Source: Candidatus Omnitrophota bacterium
GTDB lineage: Bacteria; Omnitrophota; Gorgyraeia; Duberdicusellales; 4484-171
Direction: 5' to 3'
Assembly (NCBI GenBank): GCA_016939345.1
Contig: JAFGHG010000016.1
Location: forward strand, 1-10,696
Length of the DNA stretch: 10,696 nucleotides
A program made the translations under genes and the position numbers. The notes below the pieces were generated by a model, which was given only the letters and a program-made list of their open reading frames with translations, made no database searches and was not told the DNA's origin. Below are positions 1-6,899 of the stretch, piece after piece; position 1 is the stretch's first letter, and each line of letters begins with the position of its first letter.

Positions 1-1037
1 CCTCCGGCTTTACCTAAAAAATATATTTTTTTATCAGGCAATGCAAGACGGACGTCTTCTACCATCTGGCCCAGAGACTGTTCAACAACAAAAATCTTTT
101 TTATATAAGAAGACCGCTTGGGTCCGGCCCCTGTAATGCTCTTTAAGGACTTCTCGGGAAAAGGCCATAAACTTATCGGCCTGAACAAACCGATCTTTAT
201 ACCGTCTTTTCTCAATAGAAAAAGAGAATCTTTGGCTATACGGCTCTGAGAACCATAAGCCACTAAAAGATATCGGGCATCCTCTGTCTCATAAAATGAA
301 GCCCTTTGCTCTCTTTCTCTGATCTCCTGCCACTTCTTGTTTAAAGCATCATTATGTATCTTTAATAATCCTTCTTTGAGAAAAAAAGACTTTATAACTC
401 TAGGTTCTCTGTTTATACTTCCGGTCAAAGCCCAGTTTTTGGGATAAAGGGTTTTATTAAAAAAACTTTTTACATTTAAGTCAACCGGCTCCATCATCTG
501 GCCGACCATTGCATCAGTCAGAACCAATGCGGGGTTACGGTAATAATCCGCCAGATCAAAAGCAGATTTTACCAGCTCAACAGCTTCTTCTACTGACCAG
601 GGAGAAAAACAAGGAGTAAAATAATCGCCATGGCCTCCGCCCCTTGTAGCCTGAAAGTAGTCGCTCTGCCCGGATGCAATATTGCCCAGGCCCGGGCCTC
701 CGCGCATTACGTTTATTATTACTGCCGGAAGCTCGGCTCCGGCCAAGTAGGATATACCCTCTTGTTTTAAAGAAATTCCTGGACTGGAGGATGAAGTCAT
801 AACTCTTCTTCCGCTTGCCGATGCTCCAAAAAGCATGTTTATGGCTGCCAATTCACTTTCGGCCTGAATGAATATTTTCTTATGCCTAGGCATCTCCCTG
901 GCCATATAGGCGATGAGTTCGTTTTGAGGGGTTATGGGATATCCGGCATAAAAATCGCACCCGGCTCTTATAGCTGCCTCAGCCATAGCTTCATTGCCGG
1001 ACATCAATATTTTTTTTGATTGTAGACTATTCTTCAT
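1..1037 (-). CDS. vorB: 2-oxoacid:ferredoxin oxidoreductase, VorB/PorA-type thiamine-binding-partner subunit (partial, C-terminus outside window)
   Basis: Translating the minus strand from an ATG at 1037 gives about 345 codons with no stop before the window edge. This large subunit belongs to enzymes that oxidise a branched-chain or other 2-oxoacid with CoA to acyl-CoA and CO2 while reducing ferredoxin in the cytoplasm. Near the N-terminus I see SGNEAMAEAAIRAGC, GYPITPQNE and the stretch QAESELAAINMLFGASASG, followed by MTSSSSPGISLKQEGISYLA and MRGGPGLGN, the usual pattern of the VorB/KorA pyrimidine-binding domain. The last visible residues (YFLGKAGG) match the family's C-terminal region, so only about 10 to 30 residues should be missing. 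The start overlaps the end of the upstream ferredoxin gene by 11 nt, which implies translational coupling. The exact 2-oxoacid cannot be read from sequence; the beta (TPP) and gamma subunits are presumably just outside the window. Confidence 0.9.
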   Translation of the reverse strand, partial: MKNSLQSKKILMSGNEAMAEAAIRAGCDFYAGYPITPQNELIAYMAREMPRHKKIFIQAESELAAINMLFGASASGRRVMTSSSSPGISLKQEGISYLAGAELPAVIINVMRGGPGLGNIASGQSDYFQATRGGGHGDYFTPCFSPWSVEEAVELVKSAFDLADYYRNPALVLTDAMVGQMMEPVDLNVKSFFNKTLYPKNWALTGSINREPRVIKSFFLKEGLLKIHNDALNKKWQEIREREQRASFYETEDARYLLVAYGSQSRIAKDSLFLLRKDGIKIGLFRPISLWPFPEKSLKSITGAGPKRSSYIKKIFVVEQSLGQMVEDVRLALPDKKIYFLGKAG

Positions 1038-1257
1038 AGACTTCTATGCAGCATTCCGGGCAAATAAAAAAACAGAAGCCGCAGCCTATGCAGGGCGTAT
1101 CTTTTTTAGCCTTTGCATAAGTCAAGCCTCTTTGGTTAAATTCAGATGAAAGTTCAATATGCTTTGTCGGACAATGGACTATGCAGAGCTGACAGCTTTT
1201 GCACTTATCATGATCGATTTTTATCTTATACTGGTGGGAAATCTTTTCTTTAGGCAT
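1027..1257 (-). CDS. 2x[4Fe-4S] ferredoxin-type subunit of 2-oxoacid:ferredoxin oxidoreductase (delta subunit)
   Basis: A 76-residue protein with two bacterial ferredoxin motifs: C19-x2-C22-x2-C25-x3-C29-P and C56-x2-C59-x2-C62-x3-C66-P. In this fold the fourth cysteine of each motif ligates the other cluster. Two more cysteines (C69, C70) follow the second motif. It would pass electrons from the thiamine-diphosphate site of the oxidoreductase to soluble ferredoxin. Its place directly before, and overlapping by 11 nt, the VorB-type gene supports the role of delta subunit rather than free ferredoxin. It starts 14 nt after the dxs stop. I see no convincing Shine-Dalgarno sequence before the ATG at 1257, so translation may depend on coupling with dxs. 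The assignment as a ferredoxin is certain; the assignment as delta subunit rests on context. Confidence 0.93.
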   Translation of the reverse strand: MPKEKISHQYKIKIDHDKCKSCQLCIVHCPTKHIELSSEFNQRGLTYAKAKKDTPCIGCGFCFFICPECCIEVYEE

Positions 1258-1271
1258 TATCTGTTACATGA

Positions 1272-3140
1272 TCAGTCGACCAGAGAAGCGCTTAGGTGCT
1301 TTATGACTTTGTCAGCTAGGGAACGAGCGTCAAGTTTATAGATGTCCAAAAGGACCTCTCTGGAACCGGCTGGAATAAAATTATCGGGCAAAGCCTGAGA
1401 AACAAGATTAACCTTATCCAAAAGAGATGCTTGCTCGTAAAATTCCATGACTGCGCTGGCGAATCCGCAGTTGCGGCTTGATTCTTCTATGGTAACTACC
1501 AGGTTATAATCTGAAACCAGGCTTTCAAGCATTTCTTTATCCAGAGGCTTAATAAAGCGGGCGTTGACCACCCCGGCATTTATGCCTTGTTCATTTAAAA
1601 ATTTCGAACATTCAACAGCTACCTTGACCATAGACCCCAAAGCAAGAAGGCAAACCTCTTTGCCTTGTTTTATTGTCTCGGATTTAGCAAGCTGCATAGG
1701 GCTGCGCATGGCCAGTGAATAAGCTGAGCCTCTGGGAAAACGAATACTGACAGGAGCATTTAAACCTAAAGCAAACTCAAGCATATCTTCAAATTCTTCC
1801 TTGTCCTTAGGGGCCATACAGACCATATTGGGTATTAGGCGTAAATAGCCTACATCAAAAACGCCGTGATGCGTTGGCCCGTCTTCTCCTACTATTCCGG
1901 CCCTGTCCAGGACAAAAACAACCCCTAGATTCTGTAAAGCAACATCATGTATGATTTGATCAAATGAACGCTGAAGAAATGTCGAATAAATGGCGACTAC
2001 CGGCTTCAATCCTTCTTTGGCTAAGCCGCTGGCAAAACCTACAGCATGGGCTTCAGCTATACCCACGTCAAAAAATCTTTTGGGATATTTTTTCTGAAAA
2101 ATACAAAGGCCTGTTCCTTTAGGCATGGCAGCGGTTATAGCAACGATTTTTTTATCGGTCTTGGCTAAAGAAGTAAGTTTTTTTGCAAAGACTTCGCTGT
2201 AAGACTCCTCGCTTTTATTTAAGCTCTCTCCTGTATCGACATCAAAAAGGGATATTCCATGATAATCTTCAGGGTTTTTTTCTGAATAAGAGTAGCCTTT
2301 GCCTTTTCTGCTTAAAATATGCAGGACCTTTGGCCCTTCCAGAGAAACTACATTTTTGATTGTTGAAACCAATGCATCCAAGCTGTGGCCGTCAATGGGG
2401 CCGAAATAACGAAAACCCAGCTCCTCAAAAAATATTCCCGGCACTATCAAACCTTTAATGGTCTCTTCGAATTTTCTGGCCCTCTGCACAAGCATCTTGG
2501 CAATTGAAAAATGCTCGAGAAAATTTTCAAGCTCTGTTTTCAGGCGGTTATATATCGGGGCTGAAATTATCTTGGTAAGGTAATTGCTCAGGGCTCCCAC
2601 CGAAGGCGATATGCTCATCTCGTTGTGGTTGACTATAATCAACATATCTGTCTGAGAATGTCCGCAGGAGTTTAAAGCTTCAAAACACATTCCTCCGGTC
2701 AAAGAACCGTCACCGACCAAAGCTATTGTTTTAGAATTATTTTTTTTGATTTTTTTGGCTTCGGCTATACCCTGGGCCCAAGAAATGGCAGTGGAAGCAT
2801 GACCAGATATATAAACGTCGAATTCTGACTCGTTACAATTAGGGAAACCGCTTATTCCTTTATACTGGCGAAGAGTGCTGAACTTGTCTCTTCTGCCGGT
2901 CAATATCTTATGAGCATAGCTCTGATGCCCGACGTCAAAAATAAGAGAGTCCCGAGGGGTATCAAGGCAGTAATGCAAAGCTGTACAAACCTCGACCGCT
3001 CCCAAGGATGAAGCAAGATGGCCTCCGGTCTTTGACACCACCTTAACAATAAGCTCTCTTATTTCCTGGCAAAGAACTTTTAGCTCTTCAATAGAGAGTT
3101 TTTTTAGGTCTTTTGGTGAATCAATTTTTTCTAGAATCAT
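1272..3140 (-). CDS. dxs: 1-deoxy-D-xylulose-5-phosphate synthase
   Basis: This enzyme condenses pyruvate and glyceraldehyde 3-phosphate to 1-deoxy-D-xylulose 5-phosphate and CO2, the first step of the MEP isoprenoid pathway, which also feeds thiamine and pyridoxal synthesis. At 622 residues it is full length for the family. Visible motifs are GGHLASSLGAVE with H41 (equivalent of E. coli H49), DVGHQSYAHKILTGRRD, the thiamine-diphosphate motif G143-D-G followed by N157, PIDGH near 249, the catalytic glutamate E363 in GIAEAH, YSTFLQRSFDQ, and DRAGIVGEDGPTHHG with R413 and H424. The C-terminal transketolase domain is complete. It overlaps the upstream PilZ gene by 20 nt and is followed 14 nt later by the ferredoxin gene, so it lies inside an operon. 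A weak GAGAGG about 16 nt upstream is the only candidate ribosome site. No key residue is missing. Confidence 0.98.
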   Translation of the reverse strand: MILEKIDSPKDLKKLSIEELKVLCQEIRELIVKVVSKTGGHLASSLGAVEVCTALHYCLDTPRDSLIFDVGHQSYAHKILTGRRDKFSTLRQYKGISGFPNCNESEFDVYISGHASTAISWAQGIAEAKKIKKNNSKTIALVGDGSLTGGMCFEALNSCGHSQTDMLIIVNHNEMSISPSVGALSNYLTKIISAPIYNRLKTELENFLEHFSIAKMLVQRARKFEETIKGLIVPGIFFEELGFRYFGPIDGHSLDALVSTIKNVVSLEGPKVLHILSRKGKGYSYSEKNPEDYHGISLFDVDTGESLNKSEESYSEVFAKKLTSLAKTDKKIVAITAAMPKGTGLCIFQKKYPKRFFDVGIAEAHAVGFASGLAKEGLKPVVAIYSTFLQRSFDQIIHDVALQNLGVVFVLDRAGIVGEDGPTHHGVFDVGYLRLIPNMVCMAPKDKEEFEDMLEFALGLNAPVSIRFPRGSAYSLAMRSPMQLAKSETIKQGKEVCLLALGSMVKVAVECSKFLNEQGINAGVVNARFIKPLDKEMLESLVSDYNLVVTIEESSRNCGFASAVMEFYEQASLLDKVNLVSQALPDNFIPAGSREVLLDIYKLDARSLADKVIKHLSASLVD

Positions 3141-3495
3141 TATTTTCGGAAATTATCCTCTCGACCAAATCATTGATAGCCTTGCGGTCCGGGTCTTTGA
3201 TCTGGAAGAACTCAAAACCGGTATCAAACCTGTCTATTTCATCTATGGCCGAAGACTTCCTTTCAACTACCCAGACAACTCTTCCTTTTGATTCTATTGG
3301 TTCAGGCTCTAAAAAAATGCGTAAAGTCACCTGGGAAAAAACTTCCAGTTTTTCATCAATTATCACCCTTACGCCGCCGGCGCCGATATTTTCAGTATGA
3401 GTAGTTATCACCTGCTCCTGGGGCGAGTGGATTATTATCTTACAGGGAAAATTAGCCCTTACAAATCTTCTTTTCTCGACTCCGTTGTAATCCAT
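3121..3495 (-). CDS. PilZ domain protein (probable cyclic-di-GMP receptor)
   Basis: A 124-residue stand-alone PilZ domain. Near the N-terminus is the basic motif R9-R10-F-V-R13, which fits the RxxxR loop that holds cyclic-di-GMP. After one strand comes N36-I-G38-A-G-G41, at the place of the usual (D/N)xSxxG motif. The rest alternates beta strands and ends in an acidic-basic helix (residues 100-124). Here the usual serine is glycine, so binding may be weakened or different. PilZ proteins report cyclic-di-GMP to a partner; no partner is visible, and there is no membrane segment or fused output domain. The gene begins 15 nt after ymdB with a marginal GGGA site and its end overlaps dxs by 20 nt, so it must be co-transcribed with both. 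The domain call is firm; ligand binding is inferred. Confidence 0.88.
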   Translation of the reverse strand: MDYNGVEKRRFVRANFPCKIIIHSPQEQVITTHTENIGAGGVRVIIDEKLEVFSQVTLRIFLEPEPIESKGRVVWVVERKSSAIDEIDRFDTGFEFFQIKDPDRKAINDLVERIISENNDSRKN

Positions 3496-3510
3496 AATCC
3501 CGTTTATTCT

Positions 3511-4290
3511 TTATTGTTCCTTTTTATATTCCACTCTCTGTATGGAAAGGGCCCTTCCGGTCTCATCTTCTACTTCAATCAAAACTCCTTGAATGCGTAT
3601 ATCCTCCTGAGCCAGATTAAATCTTACCGGCATATTGGTCACAAAGCGCTCTATTATCTGGTGCTTTTCCCGGCCAAGGACTGAATCAAAACTTCCGGTC
3701 ATTCCTAAGTCGGTTATATAAGCTGTAAAGTTATCAATTATCCTCTCATCAGCTGTGGGTATATGAGTATGGGAACCGACAACAGCAGTTACCTTTCCGG
3801 CTAAAAAATAGCCCATAGCCAATTTCTCGCTGGTGGCTTCTGCATGCATATCTACAATAATGATCCTGGCCAGCTTTCGGATATCTTCCAAGATATTCTT
3901 GACGGCGTTAAAAGGGCAGTCTACCGGCTGCATAAATACCCTGCCCATAAGATTTATTACTGCGATTTTTTTACCAGCAGCTTCCTTTATCATATATCCC
4001 TGGCCGGCTGAAAGGGGCCCGTAATTAAGAGGCCTTATAACATCTTTTGTGTTAAGCACGTCCCTTGATTCTTTCTTTTTAAAAATATGATCGCCGGTAG
4101 TTATAAGGTCAATGCCGGAGTCAAAAAGATCCTTAGCTGTATCAAGGGTTATGCTTGAACCGCCTGCGGCGTTCTCTCCATTGGCAATAATAAAATCCAG
4201 CTCCAGGTTAACCCTTAAGGAAGGCAAAAATTCCTTTAAGTAGGTCCTGGCTGGCTTGCCGACAATATCACCTATTATTAATATCCTCAT
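3511..4290 (-). CDS. ymdB: YmdB family metallophosphoesterase (TIGR00282-type, cyclic nucleotide phosphodiesterase)
   Basis: A 259-residue single-domain phosphoesterase with a two-metal active site. Motifs in order: G7-D8-I-V-G, A-N37-G-E39-N40-A-A-G-G, T-T-G66-D67-H68-I-F, VDMHAEATSEK (near 145-157), VGSHTHIPTADER (near 170-185) and TDLGMTGS. These are the metal ligands of the YmdB/DR1281 family, with one change: the family asparagine near position 67 (GNH) is aspartate here (GDH). Bacillus YmdB hydrolyses 2',3'- and 3',5'-cyclic nucleotides and affects RNase Y-dependent RNA levels and biofilm formation. The gene lies 143 bp after rny, the same neighbourhood as in Bacillus, which strengthens the call. 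No strong ribosome site precedes the ATG at 4290. The next gene (PilZ) follows after 15 nt. Confidence 0.94.
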   Translation of the reverse strand: MRILIIGDIVGKPARTYLKEFLPSLRVNLELDFIIANGENAAGGSSITLDTAKDLFDSGIDLITTGDHIFKKKESRDVLNTKDVIRPLNYGPLSAGQGYMIKEAAGKKIAVINLMGRVFMQPVDCPFNAVKNILEDIRKLARIIIVDMHAEATSEKLAMGYFLAGKVTAVVGSHTHIPTADERIIDNFTAYITDLGMTGSFDSVLGREKHQIIERFVTNMPVRFNLAQEDIRIQGVLIEVEDETGRALSIQRVEYKKEQ

Positions 4291-4300
4291 AATTCTTAGT

Positions 4301-4432
4301 GTAACGGTTATGGTTACGTGGCCCGTTTCGTAGTTAAGTTACGTCTATCGTCAACAATTTTTATTATGCCGTAACCGAAAAAGTTTTACAGCTACGGGCT
4401 TCGCTTTCCTAACCTTTACCGGTAAACTTTTT
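4301..4432. repeat. Word-repeat and palindrome-rich intergenic segment between rny and ymdB
   Basis: The 143-bp gap holds four copies of GTAAC or GTTAC (4301, 4313, 4338, 4371), far above chance. It has a perfect 12-bp palindrome TTTACCGGTAAA (4415-4426). It also has inverted pairs GGTTACG/CGTAACC (4312-4318 with 4370-4376), GCCCGT/ACGGGC (4321-4326 with 4394-4399) and AAAAAGTTT/AAACTTTTT (4378-4386 with 4424-4432). The last pair begins right after the rny stop, ends in a T run on the minus strand and could act as a weak terminator or an RNA-processing stem. The segment is richer in CpG than the coding DNA around it. It may be a degenerate dispersed repeat, but this cannot be shown from one copy. 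No ORF fits here. Confidence 0.45.
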
Positions 4433-4433
4433 A

Positions 4434-5990
4434 TCACTTAGCATAGTCCACAGCCCTGGTCTCGCGGATAACAGTAATCTTGATATTTCCGGGATAATCC
4501 ATCTCCTGCTCCAGTTTCTTCTTTATGTCGTGAGCCAAGAGGTGAATCTCTTCGTCCTTTACTTTTTTGGGCTGGACAATCACCCTGATTTCTCTTCCAG
4601 CCTGAATAGCAAAACTCTTATCAACGCCTTCAAAGGAATTTGCACTTGTCTCGAGCTGCTTTAAGCGCTTTATATAAGTCTCAAGTGTCTCTCTCCTGGC
4701 TCCGGGACGCGATGCTGAAATAGCATCTGAAACTAAAGCCAGCAGGCCGTAAAGAGACTTCATTTCAATTTCTTCATGGTGTGCCTCAACGGCATTTATA
4801 ACCATATCGTTCTCGCCGTAACGCCTTAGGATATCAGCTCCGATCTGGGCGTGGGTGCCTTCTATCTGATGGTCTATGGCTTTGCCGATATCGTGTAAAA
4901 ACCCTGCCCTTTTGGCAAGCCTGGCATCAAGATCTAATTCTGTGGCCAGGATTCCCATTATTATAGCCACCTCTTTTGAATGCTGCAATGCGTTCTGGCC
5001 AAAACTTGTGCGGTATTTTAATTTTCCTAAAAGCTTGATCAACTCAGGGTGAAGATTATGTATGCCTACATCAAAAGCAGCAGACTTTCCTTCTTCCATG
5101 AGCTTCTTGTCAAACTCCTGTTTAGTCTTGTCGACTATTTCCTCTATTCTTGCCGGGTGAATCCTTCCGTCATGGACAAGCTTCTCTAATGAAAGCCTGG
5201 CGATCTCTCTTCTTATAGGGTCAAATCCCGATACGCTTACTGCCTCGGGAGTATCGTCGATGATCAAGTCTACTCCGGTTGCTATTTCAAAAGTCCTGAT
5301 ATTACGGCCTTCTCTTCCGATGATCCTTCCCTTTATCTCATCGTTGGGAAGAGGCACAACGCTCACTGTAGTCTCGGTAGTATGCTCGACAGCACACCTT
5401 TGTATGGCCTGAGATAGTATTTCTTTTGCCTTTTCTTCCGCCTCCTCCTTGACAGCCTCCTCCATCTCTCTCACCATCTTTGCCTTATCTGCCCGCAATT
5501 CCTCCTCATACCTTTTAAGCAGAAGCTGGCGGGCCTCATAAGGGGTCAGAGAAGAGATCCTCTTGAGCTTCTCTTTTTCTTCTTCGATAAGAGCGTTCAA
5601 TGTCTGATTCTTCTTTTCCGTATCCTCAGCTTTTTTCTTTATATCGTCTTCCTGCTTGCGCAGTTCTTTTTCTTTAGCCTCGATAAAGTCAAGCCTCTTC
5701 TCAAGATTTTCTTCTCTCTGGATCAGGCGCTTCTCAAGCTGGATCAGCTCATCCTTTTTGGAAGCGTTCTGCTTCTCAAAATCAACCCTTAATTTATAAA
5801 GCAGTTCTTTTGCGTCGAGATCAGCTTTTCTTACTATTTCTTCGGCTTTTAACTTGGAATCTTTTACTATTTTTTCAGCATCTTCCTTGGCCTTTTTTAA
5901 TTTATTCTTCTCGAAAAAATCTCCCAGCCACCAGCCTAAAAACAAGCCTAAAAGGCCGGCGCCAGCTATATATATGAATATTAAATTCAT
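4434..5990 (-). CDS. rny: Ribonuclease Y
   Basis: RNase Y is a membrane-anchored endoribonuclease that starts mRNA decay. Numbering from the start chosen here gives 518 residues, normal for the family. Order of parts: one N-terminal membrane segment (about 2-24), a long charged coiled coil (about 28-200), a KH RNA-binding domain with [11 protein letters not shown] (219-229), and an HD phosphohydrolase domain with H337, H366-D367, H404-H405 and D422. It ends in the usual conserved C-terminal domain. I chose the ATG at 5990: a perfect AGGAGG lies 4 nt before it, and the adjacent ATG at 5993 would leave only 1 nt. A longer reading from a TTG at 6014 would place the ribosome site inside the gene. 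A 117-bp gap separates it from the cyclo-ligase gene; it holds a poor -10-like TAAAAT at 6039-6044, so an internal promoter is possible. Confidence 0.97.
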   Translation of the reverse strand: MNLIFIYIAGAGLLGLFLGWWLGDFFEKNKLKKAKEDAEKIVKDSKLKAEEIVRKADLDAKELLYKLRVDFEKQNASKKDELIQLEKRLIQREENLEKRLDFIEAKEKELRKQEDDIKKKAEDTEKKNQTLNALIEEEKEKLKRISSLTPYEARQLLLKRYEEELRADKAKMVREMEEAVKEEAEEKAKEILSQAIQRCAVEHTTETTVSVVPLPNDEIKGRIIGREGRNIRTFEIATGVDLIIDDTPEAVSVSGFDPIRREIARLSLEKLVHDGRIHPARIEEIVDKTKQEFDKKLMEEGKSAAFDVGIHNLHPELIKLLGKLKYRTSFGQNALQHSKEVAIIMGILATELDLDARLAKRAGFLHDIGKAIDHQIEGTHAQIGADILRRYGENDMVINAVEAHHEEIEMKSLYGLLALVSDAISASRPGARRETLETYIKRLKQLETSANSFEGVDKSFAIQAGREIRVIVQPKKVKDEEIHLLAHDIKKKLEQEMDYPGNIKITVIRETRAVDYAK

Positions 5991-5994
5991 CATT

Positions 5995-6000
5995 CCTCCT
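5995..6000 (-). promoter_or_regulatory. Ribosome binding site of rny (decides the start)
   Basis: AGGAGG on the minus strand stands 1 nt before one ATG (5993) and 4 nt before the next (5990). Spacing favours 5990. It rules out the upstream TTG at 6014, which would put this site within the coding region. Confidence 0.8.
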
Positions 6001-6107
6001 TGGGTTAGCTGCAAATCGTCTTAAAATGCAGATTGTAAATTTTATCTCAGAATATACTTACCTTAAATATACTTTAATGACTGCGATCGGGTATTAATCA
6101 AGGCGCT

Positions 6108-6689
6108 TTAAAGGACTTCTTTTTCGCTTACTATTGAATCAAGCGCCTGATCGAAAACAGGGTCTACAGGAAGGTTAGCGGTGATTTGGAAGTCAAAGGC
6201 AAGACCGATACGTTTGATAGAAGGCTTTATATTTTGCAGAAAGCGGTCATAAAAACCAGCTCCTCTGCCAAGTCTATTTTTCATGCGGTCAAAACCCAAA
6301 CCAGGGACCAAAATCAAATCTATCTCTTCAATGGTGAGTTCTTTAGCCTTTTTGGTATCAGGCTCCATAACCCCGTAGGGGCCTGGAATAAAACCATCTT
6401 CAAGATGCTCGATCTGGAAAATGCGAAGATTTTTTGCCTTTAAATCCATTACCGGAAAACAAAACCGCTTAGAGCGGCTATCCTTCCTGATCAAATCTAA
6501 AATATTCACCTCACCCTTTAAAGGGTAATAAACCATAATAATTTTTGCGCTTTTATATATTGACAGACTTGATAATCTTGCTTCAACATTTTTGCTCCTC
6601 CTTTTTATCTCGTTTTCAGTCAAAGACATAAGGCGTTCAAGCAATTTTTGGCGAAATTCTTTTTTATCCCTACTTAAAACCATTTCCAT
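6108..6689 (-). CDS. 5-formyltetrahydrofolate cyclo-ligase
   Basis: This enzyme uses ATP to convert 5-formyltetrahydrofolate to 5,10-methenyltetrahydrofolate, returning an inhibitory folate to the one-carbon pool. The 193-residue length is typical. Family motifs: an N-terminal helix with conserved basic residues, YYPLKGEVN (54-62), GPYGVMEP (103-110), and the ATP/substrate loop VPGLGFDRMKNRLGRGAGFYDRF (128-150). The C-terminal part IGLAFDFQITANLPVDPVFDQALDSIVSEK matches the family, with PVFDQALD in place of the usual PxxxHD. Two ATGs compete (6689 and 6683), both without a clear Shine-Dalgarno sequence; I keep the first. The gene is first in its unit, behind an extended -10 promoter and a leader with three hairpins. 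Names used elsewhere are ygfA, fau or MTHFS. Confidence 0.94.
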   Translation of the reverse strand: MEMVLSRDKKEFRQKLLERLMSLTENEIKRRSKNVEARLSSLSIYKSAKIIMVYYPLKGEVNILDLIRKDSRSKRFCFPVMDLKAKNLRIFQIEHLEDGFIPGPYGVMEPDTKKAKELTIEEIDLILVPGLGFDRMKNRLGRGAGFYDRFLQNIKPSIKRIGLAFDFQITANLPVDPVFDQALDSIVSEKEVL

Positions 6690-6708
6690 AATCTTTTAAA
6701 TCCGCAAA

Positions 6709-6797
6709 GGTAAATCAAGCCAGGGCTTATACTTACCCAGTAATATGTCTTATAACTGATAAATTTGCTTTTTCCTTCTTTTACACCTTAAAAGAAG
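6709..6797 (-). promoter_or_regulatory. Structured 5' leader with three successive hairpins
   Basis: Between the predicted transcription start (about 6799) and the cyclo-ligase gene the minus-strand RNA can form three hairpins. H1 at 6797-6775 is a perfect 8-bp stem CTTCTTTT/AAAAGAAG with a 7-nt loop. H2 at 6758-6738 is CAGT-T-AT/AT-T-ACTG with one T-T mismatch and a 7-nt loop. H3 at 6737-6709 is GGTAA/TTACC enclosing AAGC/GCTT. H2 and H3 abut directly. There is no U run after any of them, so they are not ordinary terminators. The sequence matches no riboswitch class that I can recognise. Role as a regulatory leader is inferred from position and structure only. Confidence 0.4.
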
Positions 6798-6804
6798 CTG
6801 TATG

Positions 6805-6813
6805 ATTATACCA
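6805..6813 (-). promoter_or_regulatory. Extended -10 promoter for the cyclo-ligase/rny operon
   Basis: The minus strand reads TGGTATAAT at 6813-6805, a perfect -10 hexamer with the TGn extension. The -35 region is poor (TAGATT at 17 nt), which is tolerated by extended -10 promoters. It lies about 60 nt after the terminator of the TPR gene and 115 nt before the cyclo-ligase start. Confidence 0.65.
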
Positions 6814-6870
6814 TTGGCTTTGGGAAAAATCTATGAAAATTTTAAAAACTAAACGCCGAAGGACTATAAG

Positions 6871-6899
6871 AAAAAACCCTTATTTTTAAAGGGTTTTTA
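6871..6899 (-). terminator. Rho-independent terminator of the methyltransferase/TPR unit
   Basis: On the minus strand AAACCCTT (6896-6889) pairs with AAGGGTTT (6881-6874) across a 7-nt loop and is followed by more T residues. The first arm is formed by the last codons of the TPR gene (Lys-Thr-Leu), and the stop codon sits in the loop, so translation and termination are packed into the same bases. Confidence 0.8.

Noticed and set aside
3397..3684. Plus-strand ORF opposite the PilZ and ymdB genes
   Set aside because: It is antisense to two well-supported genes, has no recognisable domain and no promoter or ribosome site.
5991..6014. Longer RNase Y start at a TTG (6014)
   Set aside because: It would put the perfect AGGAGG inside the gene and add residues before the N-terminal membrane segment that the family does not have.
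6039..6067. Promoter directly before rny
   Set aside because: TAAAAT at 6044-6039 has only a poor -35 match upstream. It was noted in the rny entry but is too weak to list.
6051..6076. Direct repeat AAGTATATT in the gap between the cyclo-ligase gene and rny
   Set aside because: Two AT-rich 9-mers close together in an AT-rich gap are not significant.
6690..6885. 6S RNA or tetrahydrofolate riboswitch upstream of the cyclo-ligase gene
   Set aside because: Position would fit, but the hairpins are short and local, without the long closing stem and central bubble of 6S RNA, and conserved tetrahydrofolate riboswitch segments were not recognised.
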